DNA of 64,000 nucleotides from Commensalibacter oyaizuii (GCF_029953265.1 NZ_JASBAO010000001.1:496001-560000), one strand, 5' to 3'. Positions 1-9,010 are shown, numbered from the stretch's first letter. The notes: generated from the sequence alone by a model not told the origin. Numbers and translations: made by a program.

Positions 1-12
1 CTCTTTTTATTA

Positions 13-3000
13 TTATTCGATGGTCATTAAAGAGGCATTTCCTCCAGCAGCTGTTGTATTAACACTGACAGATTGCTCTTCCATTAAGAAATCACTTGGG
101 TTGTGATTTTTATCCACATCAAAGGCAGAGACAATACCTGATGGGGTAAAGGCCAGTAATTGACGTGACTGTTCATAAACGTCATACCCTTTCTCACCCA
201 GAATTACAACACAGGGAAATTCATCAGCGCGTTTTACTTTTTTAATTTTTAAAGTTAATTCATGGGATAAATGTTCATACCATTGTGTAATTGTATCAGG
301 TGCCAAGATTAATACCGAATTTCCACAATTAACGGCCAAAGTAATTTGATATAATAATATTTCTTTGGTTTGAGCCACACATAAAATTGGGCCACGTGGT
401 GCAAGAGTATAACTGTTCTCTTCGCCAACAGGTCCTTTTAATTTTATGGTTGTACCAACTAGTGTATGTGATAAAATTTCACTGGCCGTTTGTAAAAAAT
501 CAGGTTGGTGAATTTTAAGCCAATTCATCCAATCTTGAGCAATAGCAGGAGTGATTTGCCCTGGTAACTGTGTGTAAGCAGGACATTTAGATAATAATCT
601 ACGTAATATGAAAGGGGTCCCCGCTTTTGGTCCAGTACCAGATAATCCGCGACCACCAAAAGGTTGCAGTCCAACAATAGCACCAATAATATTACGATTA
701 ATATAAATATTACCAGCATGGATTTTACGGGTCGTATATTCAATCATTTCATCGATACGTGAATGTACACCAAAGGTTAAACCATAGCCCGTATCGTTAA
801 TTTGTTGAATTAAGTTGTCCAAACTATCACGTTGATAACGGATAATATGTAAAACAGGGCCAAATACTTCATCTGGAATGTCGGATACTTTGTTAATTTC
901 AATAATTGTTGGCATCATAAATGTGCCATTTTTTGCATCGTCAGGCAAAGGTAAAGACCAGACATTAAACCCTTGATCGCGCATATAGTCGACATGCTTA
1001 TTTAAACGATCTAGTGCCTCTTGACTAATAACAGGTCCTACATCTGTGTTTAAGGCAATTGGATTATTGACATTTAACTCTTTGGTAGCATTTCGTAACA
1101 TCGTTATTACACGATCGGCACAATCTTCTTGAACGCATAGTACGCGTAATGCTGAACAGCGTTGACCCGCACTGTCAAAAGCAGATGCCAAAATATCTAA
1201 TACTACTTGTTCTGCCAATGCAGAAGAATCAACGATCAGAGAATTTTGTCCGCCTGTTTCAGCGATAAATGGAATAATGTCACCACTGGGTGATCGTCTT
1301 TTGGAAAGAATTTTAGAAATTTCTTTCGCAACCGCGGTTGAACCTGTAAACATAACGCCCGCTATATCTTTGTGTTCAACAAGTGCTGCACCAATTTCCC
1401 CTTTACCAGGTAATAATTGTAATACGTCCTTTGGAATGCCTGCGTCATGTAAAATTTGCACAGCTTGTGCTGCGATCAAAGGTGTCTCTTCTGCGGGTTT
1501 AGCAATGACAGGGCACCCAACAGCAAGCGCTGCAGAGACTTGACCCAAAAAGATTGCAAGAGGAAAGTTCCAAGGACTGATACAAACAACAGGTCCGTCC
1601 ACTGGAACATGGGTTTTGTTATTAAAATCCTCTTCTATATTGATTGCGTAATATCTTAAGAAATCAACGGCTTCTCTAACTTCGGCCAAAGCATTTGGAA
1701 AGGATTTTCCTGCTTCTCGAATAATTAATCCAAGCAAAGGATAAATCTGCTCTTCCAAAAGATCCGCAGCTTTCAACAAAATATTTGCTCGCTCCTTGGG
1801 AGGGGTAGCAGCCCATGTTTTAGCAGCTTTCTTGGCGGACTGAATGGCTTGCCCTACTTGTTCTGTAGAAGCTTCAATAACGGTTCCAACTTTGTCTTGA
1901 TGATTCCCTGGATTTAAAACATCAATTGCAATATTTTTATTTTTAGCATTTTTTTGTGCTAATAAAGGTTGGGCTTCCCAAGTGGTAGGGGAGGCTTTTA
2001 AGGCAGCAGCAATGTCGTCAAGAGTAAATTCGTTATTAAAATCTATACCTTTAGAGTTTTTGCGTTTATCCCCATAAATTGATAATGGATTAAGAATAGC
2101 AGGGTGAGGCGCCCCAACAGGGGTTATTGATGCTGCTTCTATCACTGGATCTGCAATCAATTGGTCAATAGAAATTGTATCATTACCAATTTGATTTACA
2201 AAAGATGAATTAGCCCCGTTTTCTAACAAACGTCTGACTAAATATGCCAACAGCGTTTCATGGGTTCCAACAGGTGCATAAATTCGACATGGACGTGACA
2301 AATGTTTTGCTTGAACAACTTTACTATATAGTTGTTCACCCATACCGTGCAAACACTGGAATTCATATTGTTCAGGGTCATAATTACGGCCAGCCATGGC
2401 AAAAATTGTGGCCATTGTACGGACATTGTGGGTTGCAAATTGTGGGAATACAGCGTCGCGATGGGCCAATAATTTACGAGCACAAGCAATATAACTGATA
2501 TCTGTATGAACCTTACGTGTATAAACAGGAAAATCAGACTGTCCTTCGACTTGGGCTCTTTTAATTTCACTGTCCCAATATGCCCCTTTCACCAAACGTA
2601 TCATCAAACGTCGATTGGTTCGATGAGCCAAATCGATTAAGTAGTCTAAAACATAAGGTGCTCTGCGACCATAAGCTTGCACGACAAATCCAATACCATT
2701 CCAGTTTTGCAGTTCTGGATGATGGCATAATGCTTCCATTAAATCTAAAGATAGTTCAAGGCGTTCACTTTCTTCGGCATCAATATTAATTCCGATATTA
2801 TATTGACGTGCTAATATAACCAAGTTGGTTAACGTTGGCAGTAATTCTTGCATGACACGATCATGTTGCGATCGTGAATAACGGGGATGTAATGCAGATA
2901 ATTTGATTGATAAACCCGCACGGTCATATAAGGTTTGACCTTGGGTTGTTTTACCAATAGCATGTAAAGCGTTTTCATAGTCCAAACGATACCGTTCAGC

Positions 3001-3654
3001 ATCTTGATGAGTTATGGCGGCTTCACCTAACATATCATATGAATAACGAAAACCAATTTTTTCAAGTTTTTTGCTATGATCAAGGGCCTCATGAATGGTT
3101 TGCCCTAAAACAAACTGTTCACCCATCATACGCATTGCCATATCTAGGCTTTGACGAATTAACTTTTCGCCTTTACGCTTGGCTAAACCTGCCAATGCGG
3201 AGGCTAGATTGCTTTCTTTTACGGGTTGTACTAGTTTCCCCGTAATTGCCAATCCCCAAGCTGCTGCGTTGGTAAATAATGGTTTTTGAAATCCAGCATG
3301 CGAGGTCCAATCGCCATTTGCAATTTTATCGCGAATCAAAGCATCTCTAGTTGCTTGATCAGGAATACGCAGTAAGGCTTCTGCAAGGCACATCAAGGCT
3401 ACGCCTTCGGCAGAAGATAAAGAGAATTCCTGGACGAGTGTTTCAACACCTGTCAGATGACGATGGCTTCTGAGGTATTGGGTTAATGTTTTTGCGTGAG
3501 CAGTGATTTGGGCGTTCATCGTTTCTGATAAAGTTGCCTGTTTTATCAAATCTTGTACACAATCTTGCTCTGGACGACGTGTCGCTTCGGTAATTTTGTC
3601 CCTTAGTGGGGTTTGTTTACGTAATGATTTGTAAAATAAGGAAAAATTAGACAT
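13..3654 (-). CDS. putA: Bifunctional proline dehydrogenase / L-glutamate gamma-semialdehyde dehydrogenase PutA
   Basis: Oxidises proline to glutamate in two steps, using FAD in the first domain and NAD+ in the second. The 1213-residue protein has a proline dehydrogenase barrel in roughly residues 150-480 (motifs RLVKGAYWDSEIKRAQ and CLHGMGEQLY) and an aldehyde dehydrogenase in roughly 600-1020 (SPWNFPLAIF, FTGSTAVAKEI, AETGGQN). The catalytic Cys is C833 in GQRCSALR. A further C-terminal dehydrogenase-like domain ends in the conserved tail SVNTTAAGGNASL. The N-terminus starts straight in the alpha-helical arm, so the ribbon-helix-helix DNA-binding domain of E. coli PutA is absent. This matches what is called a type B PutA. 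It cannot repress itself by that route, so regulation must come from elsewhere (inference). Confidence 0.96.
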   Translation of the reverse strand: MSNFSLFYKSLRKQTPLRDKITEATRRPEQDCVQDLIKQATLSETMNAQITAHAKTLTQYLRSHRHLTGVETLVQEFSLSSAEGVALMCLAEALLRIPDQATRDALIRDKIANGDWTSHAGFQKPLFTNAAAWGLAITGKLVQPVKESNLASALAGLAKRKGEKLIRQSLDMAMRMMGEQFVLGQTIHEALDHSKKLEKIGFRYSYDMLGEAAITHQDAERYRLDYENALHAIGKTTQGQTLYDRAGLSIKLSALHPRYSRSQHDRVMQELLPTLTNLVILARQYNIGINIDAEESERLELSLDLMEALCHHPELQNWNGIGFVVQAYGRRAPYVLDYLIDLAHRTNRRLMIRLVKGAYWDSEIKRAQVEGQSDFPVYTRKVHTDISYIACARKLLAHRDAVFPQFATHNVRTMATIFAMAGRNYDPEQYEFQCLHGMGEQLYSKVVQAKHLSRPCRIYAPVGTHETLLAYLVRRLLENGANSSFVNQIGNDTISIDQLIADPVIEAASITPVGAPHPAILNPLSIYGDKRKNSKGIDFNNEFTLDDIAAALKASPTTWEAQPLLAQKNAKNKNIAIDVLNPGNHQDKVGTVIEASTEQVGQAIQSAKKAAKTWAATPPKERANILLKAADLLEEQIYPLLGLIIREAGKSFPNALAEVREAVDFLRYYAINIEEDFNNKTHVPVDGPVVCISPWNFPLAIFLGQVSAALAVGCPVIAKPAEETPLIAAQAVQILHDAGIPKDVLQLLPGKGEIGAALVEHKDIAGVMFTGSTAVAKEISKILSKRRSPSGDIIPFIAETGGQNSLIVDSSALAEQVVLDILASAFDSAGQRCSALRVLCVQEDCADRVITMLRNATKELNVNNPIALNTDVGPVISQEALDRLNKHVDYMRDQGFNVWSLPLPDDAKNGTFMMPTIIEINKVSDIPDEVFGPVLHIIRYQRDSLDNLIQQINDTGYGLTFGVHSRIDEMIEYTTRKIHAGNIYINRNIIGAIVGLQPFGGRGLSGTGPKAGTPFILRRLLSKCPAYTQLPGQITPAIAQDWMNWLKIHQPDFLQTASEILSHTLVGTTIKLKGPVGEENSYTLAPRGPILCVAQTKEILLYQITLAVNCGNSVLILAPDTITQWYEHLSHELTLKIKKVKRADEFPCVVILGEKGYDVYEQSRQLLAFTPSGIVSAFDVDKNHNPSDFLMEEQSVSVNTTAAGGNASLMTIE

Positions 3655-3890
3655 ACGTCCCTCGAAACATCAAAAAATTGGATATGTTCAAACATCTTTA
3701 TCTTATATTGGATATTTGTTATTTCAGGGAATAATATTTAATAGACCGTTAGGCTAGTGTTTTTATAGCTTTCTTTCATTTTTTTATTTATTCGATAATT
3801 TGAGCAACAATTATTGTCATTTTGAACGACATTAAGTAACGATTTATTGATAAATTGATAGTGATTACAGTATGTGAATGAATGCTTTAT

Positions 3891-3917
3891 CAAGCAGGCC
3901 ATTAAAGGCCTGCCTTG
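3891..3917 (-). terminator. Hairpin after the carboxylesterase gene
   Basis: GCAGGCC at 3894-3900 and GGCCTGC at 3907-3913 form a perfect 7-bp GC-rich stem with a 6-nt loop, 15 bases beyond the carboxylesterase stop codon. Read on the minus strand the stem is followed by TTGATAAAG, so the U-tract is weak. It is probably the terminator of the two-gene hydrolase unit. Confidence 0.5.
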
Positions 3918-3927
3918 CAATCAGGTT

Positions 3928-5580
3928 TTAACGTGTGGGATATTTTGGGCGGTTGTTTTGTGTTGGGCTATTTTGCTCTTTATTCATTTTTCTATCTAAT
4001 TGACGCTCAATAAAATCAAGCCGAGACTTAAAGGAATCTTTTTCAAAAATAATTCCATCAGTTTTAAAATTATACACGCCTTCAGGATGCGATTGCATTG
4101 ACGGGAAATCTGGAAAACCATCAATATGAGGAATGCCATTTTTGGCAAAATTTACCCAAGTCATCATAACTGCCTTGGACATCGCGGTATCCTGAGGCGT
4201 AATATCAGTATAAACTTTGTTTAATGTATTAAAAATATAAGGTATTTCAGAAGCATGAGGGGCCCCAAAAGAAGTATAAGGTCTGGCTACATTAGCGATG
4301 TACGAAAAACGATACCGATAAACAGGGGTTTGCTTTTGAGCAATTTGACGTGCCAATAAGCGCGTAGGTTCTATAATTTGTAAATCTGCGACTACTTGAT
4401 GCAGTACCTTCGTTTGTGAATTCTTACCTATTGGATTGTAAATTTTATTAATTTCATCAACTGTTGTATTTAGTGTCTTTGCCAAATCATCCAGGCTAGT
4501 TGCTGATAATATTAAACCATCGCCATCAGTATCTCCAATTAATGTTGGTACAGGATAAAAATGATCATTTTTAAAGGCATCATCTAATGTTTCTCGTAAT
4601 GTAGTATTATCAACGACCAAACCAGAAAATAAATCTGATTGAAAATTTTGTAGATTTAATCCATCAACAATTTTATCAGTTGGTAAAGCCCTCAATTGTT
4701 CTAAACTTTGCGCACCATTTCCAGTTATATGATGTTTAGATGCAAAATTTACCCCTATTGCTTCTGCTTTTTCGGCAGAAATAGGTGGGAAAGCTCTGTT
4801 ATGTCCCGTACCAGATTGAATGATTGCTTTATTAAACAATCCCTTCGCCTCGGTAATTGTCATCAACGCGATGATCGAAGCACCCCCTGCAGATTCCCCA
4901 AAAACTGTAACATTGTTGCTGTCCCCCCCAAAAGAGGCAATATTTCTTTGTATCCACTGCAAAGCAAAAATTTGGTCTAACAACCCATAATTTGCCCATT
5001 TGTCTTCTTCATTTTCTTTTTTTAAAGCTGGATGAGCGAAAAAGCCAAAACGTCCTAAACGATAATTTATCGTAACAACAACGATCCCCCGTTGTGCAAG
5101 AGCTGCACCGTTATATATATCCAAAGACCCGCTACCAGAAACAAATCCACCCCCATGGATCCAAACCATAACTGGATAAGTATGTTGCTGATTTGGATGT
5201 TCAAAATAGGATCTCGGTGCCCAAATATTGAGGTATAAGCAATCCTCATTTGTTCTAAATAATTGGGGGTCTTTATCCCAATTATTTGAGAGTTGAGGGC
5301 AGCTGGGGCCAAAATCTGTTGCTTTTTTAATCTCTTGCCACTTCTTTGTTGGTTGAGGGGGCATCCATCGATATGTCCCGATGGGGGGCATTGCATATGG
5401 AATACCCTTAAATACAGCTAAATTATTTGAGAAAACACCTTGAATATTACCCTGATTTGGTAGCGATACAACGGGATCTTGATAAGATTGTGCAAAGACA
5501 GAGAAAGGAGTAAGACAAGACATGGTGTAATTAAATATCCCCATGATGAATAAGGACTTAACAAGAGTAAAAAAGCGCAT
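3928..5580 (-). CDS. Secreted type-B carboxylesterase
   Basis: Member of the carboxylesterase/cholinesterase branch of alpha/beta hydrolases, 550 residues, which is the usual family length. An N-terminal hydrophobic segment ending near VFAQS looks like a Sec signal peptide, so the enzyme is probably periplasmic or secreted. Visible motifs are HGGGF (oxyanion hole), NYRLGRFGF, the nucleophile elbow GESAGGAS with S230, an acidic residue in GDTDGDG and a histidine in GAPHASE. The tail (about the last 30 residues) is polar and low-complexity. The natural ester substrate cannot be told from sequence. The gene lies 25 bases after the unrecognised hydrolase-like gene on the same strand, so the two are probably co-transcribed. 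Confidence 0.92.
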   Translation of the reverse strand: MRFFTLVKSLFIMGIFNYTMSCLTPFSVFAQSYQDPVVSLPNQGNIQGVFSNNLAVFKGIPYAMPPIGTYRWMPPQPTKKWQEIKKATDFGPSCPQLSNNWDKDPQLFRTNEDCLYLNIWAPRSYFEHPNQQHTYPVMVWIHGGGFVSGSGSLDIYNGAALAQRGIVVVTINYRLGRFGFFAHPALKKENEEDKWANYGLLDQIFALQWIQRNIASFGGDSNNVTVFGESAGGASIIALMTITEAKGLFNKAIIQSGTGHNRAFPPISAEKAEAIGVNFASKHHITGNGAQSLEQLRALPTDKIVDGLNLQNFQSDLFSGLVVDNTTLRETLDDAFKNDHFYPVPTLIGDTDGDGLILSATSLDDLAKTLNTTVDEINKIYNPIGKNSQTKVLHQVVADLQIIEPTRLLARQIAQKQTPVYRYRFSYIANVARPYTSFGAPHASEIPYIFNTLNKVYTDITPQDTAMSKAVMMTWVNFAKNGIPHIDGFPDFPSMQSHPEGVYNFKTDGIIFEKDSFKSRLDFIERQLDRKMNKEQNSPTQNNRPKYPTR

Positions 5581-5605
5581 AAGTTAGTTTTCTAGCAATC
5601 ATCAA

Positions 5606-6979
5606 TTAAAATAGACATCCATTGTTAATATCGTTATTATAGGTCATTGGTATCGCAGTAAAGCTTTCCCATTCTTTTAATTGATTACTTGTAGCAATGT
5701 CTCCATTTGGAGATACACAAATATATTGTTTTTTACTTTTGGTTTGTATGAAGAGACGATAATCAGAAAAACTTATCTTAACGCTATTTTCTGTAGTGGT
5801 GTTTGGTAATAGCACTAAGTCAAAGGAATCCTCTTTACCATATTGAATGGCAAAAATTACACCTTGGTGAACACACACAAGTCTGATTTTCCCGTTCAAC
5901 TTGTAGAGTTGCAACGGCAAGCAAAATTTTTTTTCATAAAAATTGACGATTGATTCAATTTTTTTTGTAATGAAATTGTAACCTAAATAAAAACCATTAT
6001 AAGATATGACGTAGGGGTATGAGTTAATAGATGCAGATTGAATGTCTGTAAGAGAAAGAGTTCGCATCAAACGATAAAAAAAAGTTAGCTTTAAATAGTT
6101 TGAACTTTCTTGTTGATATCCGTTAGTATTAAGAAGATAGCATAATCTCAAACGAAGAGGATAATCTTCCAATAATAAATGATTATTTTTAACTTTTTGA
6201 AAAGTCAAACTTGTTAACATCTTATAAACAAGTAATGGATATTTTGACATTAATGCATTTGTTTTAACTAAGATATTAGTTATGTGATGTTTTCTAACCT
6301 TATTGACAGCTTTTACAACCTCTTGATCTTCACCATGTACGAGTGCATCAATAATGTGTTTCATTTCTTGAGACCCTTGTAAATGATGAATGGTAATATG
6401 TCCTGAAAAATAAATTGGGACTGATACTGCGTGAGGTAGTATTTTTAATAAAACTTCTTTTTGAGGACGGTCTTGCTTTGAAATATCTGAAATATCAATA
6501 GGATCATGACCGATATAGATTTTACCCTTCACATCTTCAGCTTGGATAGTAGATTTCTCAATTTCCTCTTGAGAAAAATTATGCATTATGGATTTAACGA
6601 AATCTACCACGGCGTAGTCTTTTTCGTTAAGAGTATATCTCGGATTCATTGTAAAAACAACATCAGCATTCAGGCGCCTAGAATATTTTATGGCACCATA
6701 CCCTCCCATACATAGTCCCATAATAATGATTTTATTGTAATTTTTTGTGATATCGTTGCATAAATCAATAACCCTATCCATCTCTTTGATCAAATAATAT
6801 AAGTCAGCTTTAGAATTAATACCTATACACGATATGTCATATTTTTTTACAACAGGTTCTAGAAAAAAAGTATTACGTGCGTGATGATATTCGTAAGCTC
6901 CGTTAAATGTAATTATGATGTAATCGGAATGTCCTTCGTGGTAATGAAGAACTAATTCTTCCCCTTCAAAAATTATCAC
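5606..6979 (-). CDS. Unrecognised alpha/beta-hydrolase-like protein with Cys at the nucleophile position
   Basis: I do not recognise this 457-residue protein as a named family. Residues 1-210 look like an alpha/beta hydrolase: strand IIITFNGAY, then IIIMGLCMGGYGAIKYS, which fits the GxSxGG elbow except that the nucleophile position is Cys (C90, TGT codon at 6710-6712), and a late histidine-rich GHITIHHL. The middle is helical. The last 150 residues are rich in short strands with aromatic residues (YNGFYLGYN, QYICVSPNGD), perhaps a beta-trefoil or other sugar-binding fold. No signal peptide is seen. The start is GTG at 6977-6979, chosen because AGGAG lies eight bases upstream. It may act on cell-surface polysaccharide or lipid, but that is only inference. 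Confidence 0.72.
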   Translation of the reverse strand: MIIFEGEELVLHYHEGHSDYIIITFNGAYEYHHARNTFFLEPVVKKYDISCIGINSKADLYYLIKEMDRVIDLCNDITKNYNKIIIMGLCMGGYGAIKYSRRLNADVVFTMNPRYTLNEKDYAVVDFVKSIMHNFSQEEIEKSTIQAEDVKGKIYIGHDPIDISDISKQDRPQKEVLLKILPHAVSVPIYFSGHITIHHLQGSQEMKHIIDALVHGEDQEVVKAVNKVRKHHITNILVKTNALMSKYPLLVYKMLTSLTFQKVKNNHLLLEDYPLRLRLCYLLNTNGYQQESSNYLKLTFFYRLMRTLSLTDIQSASINSYPYVISYNGFYLGYNFITKKIESIVNFYEKKFCLPLQLYKLNGKIRLVCVHQGVIFAIQYGKEDSFDLVLLPNTTTENSVKISFSDYRLFIQTKSKKQYICVSPNGDIATSNQLKEWESFTAIPMTYNNDINNGCLF

Positions 6980-7376
6980 TTTTTTATCTCCTTTACATAT
7001 CGTTTCTTTACAGTTTGTTAGCGTTAGTAGTTGATGCTTTTTATCTTTTAATTATTTTTTGAAGTTAAAGAAAGTCGCAATGGTTCATTTTTTATTACAT
7101 AAAACATCAATCAAAAATAAACCAGTTAAGATATGTAAAGGTTTATTATACAAATGTATGTAATCGTTAAATAAATAATTTTTTATTTACAAATATCGGT
7201 TATCAGAACGTATTATTAATCTTAATAAATTTTGATAGATCATCACAGAGGTGATAAAATTATCACTATATTTAACTATATAGTACAAAATACTGTATTT
7301 CCTGAAGTATTTTAATCTAATTTAATATAGAAATAATATTTTAACTGATGAAATATTTAAGTATCAAAGGTAAAAT
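6980..7376. other. Divergent intergenic region, about 400 bp, AT-rich
   Basis: This region separates the divergent hydrolase-like gene and the first lipoprotein gene, so it should hold both promoters. I see no coding potential. It contains overlapping palindromic half-sites at 7242-7266 and a second inverted repeat, AAAATACT at 7287-7294 with AGTATTTT at 7306-7313 (8 bp, 11-nt spacer), between those half-sites and the lipoprotein start. Confidence 0.6.
7242..7266. promoter_or_regulatory. Overlapping palindromic half-sites, candidate operator
   Basis: ATCAC (7242-7246), GTGATAA (7251-7257) and TTATCAC (7260-7266) alternate in orientation. GTGATAA and TTATCAC form a perfect 7-bp dyad with a 2-bp spacer, and the first half-site forms a second 5-bp dyad with the same GTGAT. 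The site lies about 110 bp before the lipoprotein gene. The regulator is unknown. Confidence 0.4.
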
Positions 7377-8069
7377 ATGATTAAGATCAATTTTTACAAG
7401 ATAACACTAGTGGGTTCTGCATGTTTGATACTGTCAGCATGTTCTCCGACATATAATGTTAATTTAACTCCGGAGCAAAATAGACAACAACAACGTGACG
7501 CCCAATATAATCGTACCCTAGGGGAAGGCGCATTACTAGGAACCGCACTTGGGGCATTGGCTGGTGGTTTGGCTGGTGGTAAAAAAGGATTATTGATCGG
7601 ATCATTAAGTGGTGCGGCTTTGGGAACAGGTGTGGGTGCCTTGACCGCTAACCGTACTCAAAATCAACAAATCGGTGAAGATCAATTAAATCAGCAAATT
7701 GCTGCAGCCCATCAAATTAATATGGCAGCACAAGCTGATGCACAAAATGCCGCCCAACAAGTGAATAACGCACAACAGCAACTTGCAACATTAAATCAAA
7801 AAATTGCTGCTAAAAAAATATCAATGGCGCAATATAATAAGCAGTTAGGTCGCATACAAAACACATCAAAAGAATTAAAGAATAAAATAAATTATTACTC
7901 AGAACAAAGCCGTCAAATACATCAATATGCACAATTATCCCAAGATCCAAGATTAGCAAGGGAAGCACAACAAACGGATGATGCCCTTAACCGTTTGAAG
8001 TATGCTGAAAATTTGTTGGCATCTGGTATGGGGGCACAGCCCGCTGGTTATAGTCAGCCAAGGGGGTAA
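7377..8069 (+). CDS. Glycine-zipper outer-membrane lipoprotein
   Basis: Predicted lipoprotein of 230 residues. A short hydrophobic leader ends in the lipobox LSAC, with the lipidated Cys at about residue 22. Residues 50-90 form a glycine zipper (ALLGTALGALAGGLAGGKKG and a following GxxxG run) as in the SlyB/OmpA-like glycine-zipper families, which insert in or cross membranes. Residues 95-200 are Gln/Ala-rich and likely to form a coiled coil, and the tail is Pro/Gly-rich. The next lipoprotein gene begins six bases after the stop, so the pair is an operon. The likely role is in the envelope, but the exact function is unknown. Confidence 0.82.
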   Translation: MIKINFYKITLVGSACLILSACSPTYNVNLTPEQNRQQQRDAQYNRTLGEGALLGTALGALAGGLAGGKKGLLIGSLSGAALGTGVGALTANRTQNQQIGEDQLNQQIAAAHQINMAAQADAQNAAQQVNNAQQQLATLNQKIAAKKISMAQYNKQLGRIQNTSKELKNKINYYSEQSRQIHQYAQLSQDPRLAREAQQTDDALNRLKYAENLLASGMGAQPAGYSQPRG

Positions 8070-8075
8070 ATTGAA

Positions 8076-8540
8076 ATGCGTATTTCTCGTTACTTTTTTA
8101 CATTTGGCAGTTTAATGTTGCTGGTTGGTTGTGCTTCTGCCCAAGAATGTAATCCGGACAATGCTGGATTATTTTCAGGTATTGGATGTTCTGTAGGGGG
8201 AGGATATCAACAACGAACCCAAAATCTTCAAAATCAGTTGGGTTCAGAACAACAAAGTGCACTGCAACAACAGCAACAAGCACAACAAGCCTATCAACAG
8301 GCTAATCAGTTGCAAAACGATATTGCGCAACGTCGTAATGAATTAAGTAAAATTGACAGTCAAGCTTGGTCAATCAGGCAAAAGCTACAAAAAGCAAAAG
8401 CAAACCACAGTTTAACACAGCAAGAAATTAAGAAAAAAGAACAACAGCTGGCAAGCTATAATAACAAACGTGCGAAAGTCTCTACAAACCCTTCTCAGCA
8501 AGATTTAGATTCACTGTCCAGTATTTTAAGTAAAATGTAG
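8076..8540 (+). CDS. Small Gln-rich coiled-coil lipoprotein
   Basis: Predicted lipoprotein of 154 residues with lipobox LVGC (Cys at about residue 19), then a short Cys/Gly-containing stretch (QECNPDNAGLFSGIGCS) and a long Gln/Lys-rich helix likely to form a coiled coil from about residue 45 to the end. The start is preceded by a few purines in GGGGTAAATTGAA. It follows the glycine-zipper lipoprotein with a 6-bp gap and ends at a strong hairpin, so the pair forms one transcript. The two proteins share the layout lipobox, glycine-rich segment, coiled coil and may act together; the partner and role are unknown. Confidence 0.8.
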   Translation: MRISRYFFTFGSLMLLVGCASAQECNPDNAGLFSGIGCSVGGGYQQRTQNLQNQLGSEQQSALQQQQQAQQAYQQANQLQNDIAQRRNELSKIDSQAWSIRQKLQKAKANHSLTQQEIKKKEQQLASYNNKRAKVSTNPSQQDLDSLSSILSKM

Positions 8541-8546
8541 ATAAAC

Positions 8547-8577
8547 GAAAGCTCTTCAATATTTATGAAGAGCTTTC
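8547..8577. terminator. Hairpin terminator between convergent genes
   Basis: GAAAGCTCTTCA (8547-8558) and TGAAGAGCTTTC (8566-8577) form a perfect 12-bp stem with a 7-nt loop, seven bases after the second lipoprotein stop and ten before the stop of the opposing DoxX-like gene. No long T-run follows on either strand, but the position fits a bidirectional terminator. Confidence 0.7.
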
Positions 8578-8587
8578 ATCAAAAGTA

Positions 8588-8923
8588 TTATTTCTTTTTA
8601 CAAAATAACAGAGATAAAGCAGCAATTACTCCAACACTATCGATTGCTAATTCTTCTTTTCTATTATGTTTAAGTCCTGTAAAAAATAAACATAAAGCAG
8701 TTGCTGCCAACAACAACGCCCCTAATTTAGAGGTCTTTTTGCAAGTTAACAAAGCAGCGCCGGCAATCTGTGCACCGCCTAGGGTTTTCATATTCGATTC
8801 AGACCAATTTAAAGCAGAAAATCTTTTTTCTTGTATATCAACACCCATTACTTTGCTGATACCACAGGCCGCAAATCCAAGGCCAACCAAACTGTGCCAT
8901 ATTTTTTTACAAGGCTTCGCCAT
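8588..8923 (-). CDS. Small DoxX-like membrane protein
   Basis: This 111-residue protein has four hydrophobic segments (about residues 10-25, 48-60, 66-84 and 93-107). The pattern G-x-x-K-x-x-G near the N-terminus (GISKVMGVD) followed by GGAQIAGAALL is like the DoxX/SURF4 group of small inner-membrane proteins. It ends in a lysine-rich tail. The gene is downstream of icd on the same strand with an 87-base gap, so it may be read from its own promoter. Function in this organism is unknown; the family assignment is by pattern only. Confidence 0.6.
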   Translation of the reverse strand: MAKPCKKIWHSLVGLGFAACGISKVMGVDIQEKRFSALNWSESNMKTLGGAQIAGAALLTCKKTSKLGALLLAATALCLFFTGLKHNRKEELAIDSVGVIAALSLLFCKKK

Positions 8924-9010
8924 CTTTTAAACTCCTTTGATGATCATGATTTAAGTATAAAGTTTATAGCTAAAAAAGTTAATAAAAAAATTCGCTTTAT
9001 TAGAAGTATT

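Noticed and set aside
2238-2570. Minus and plus frames within putA
   Set aside because: They lie wholly inside the proline dehydrogenase domain of putA and show no family motif.
3738-3920. 60-codon frame on the minus strand between putA and the carboxylesterase
   Set aside because: It overlaps the hairpin at 3891-3917, has no ribosome-binding site and its composition is that of AT-rich non-coding DNA.
8565-8930. 121-codon plus-strand frame opposite the DoxX-like gene
   Set aside because: It runs antisense to a coding frame with clear membrane-protein pattern and a better start; it is a shadow.
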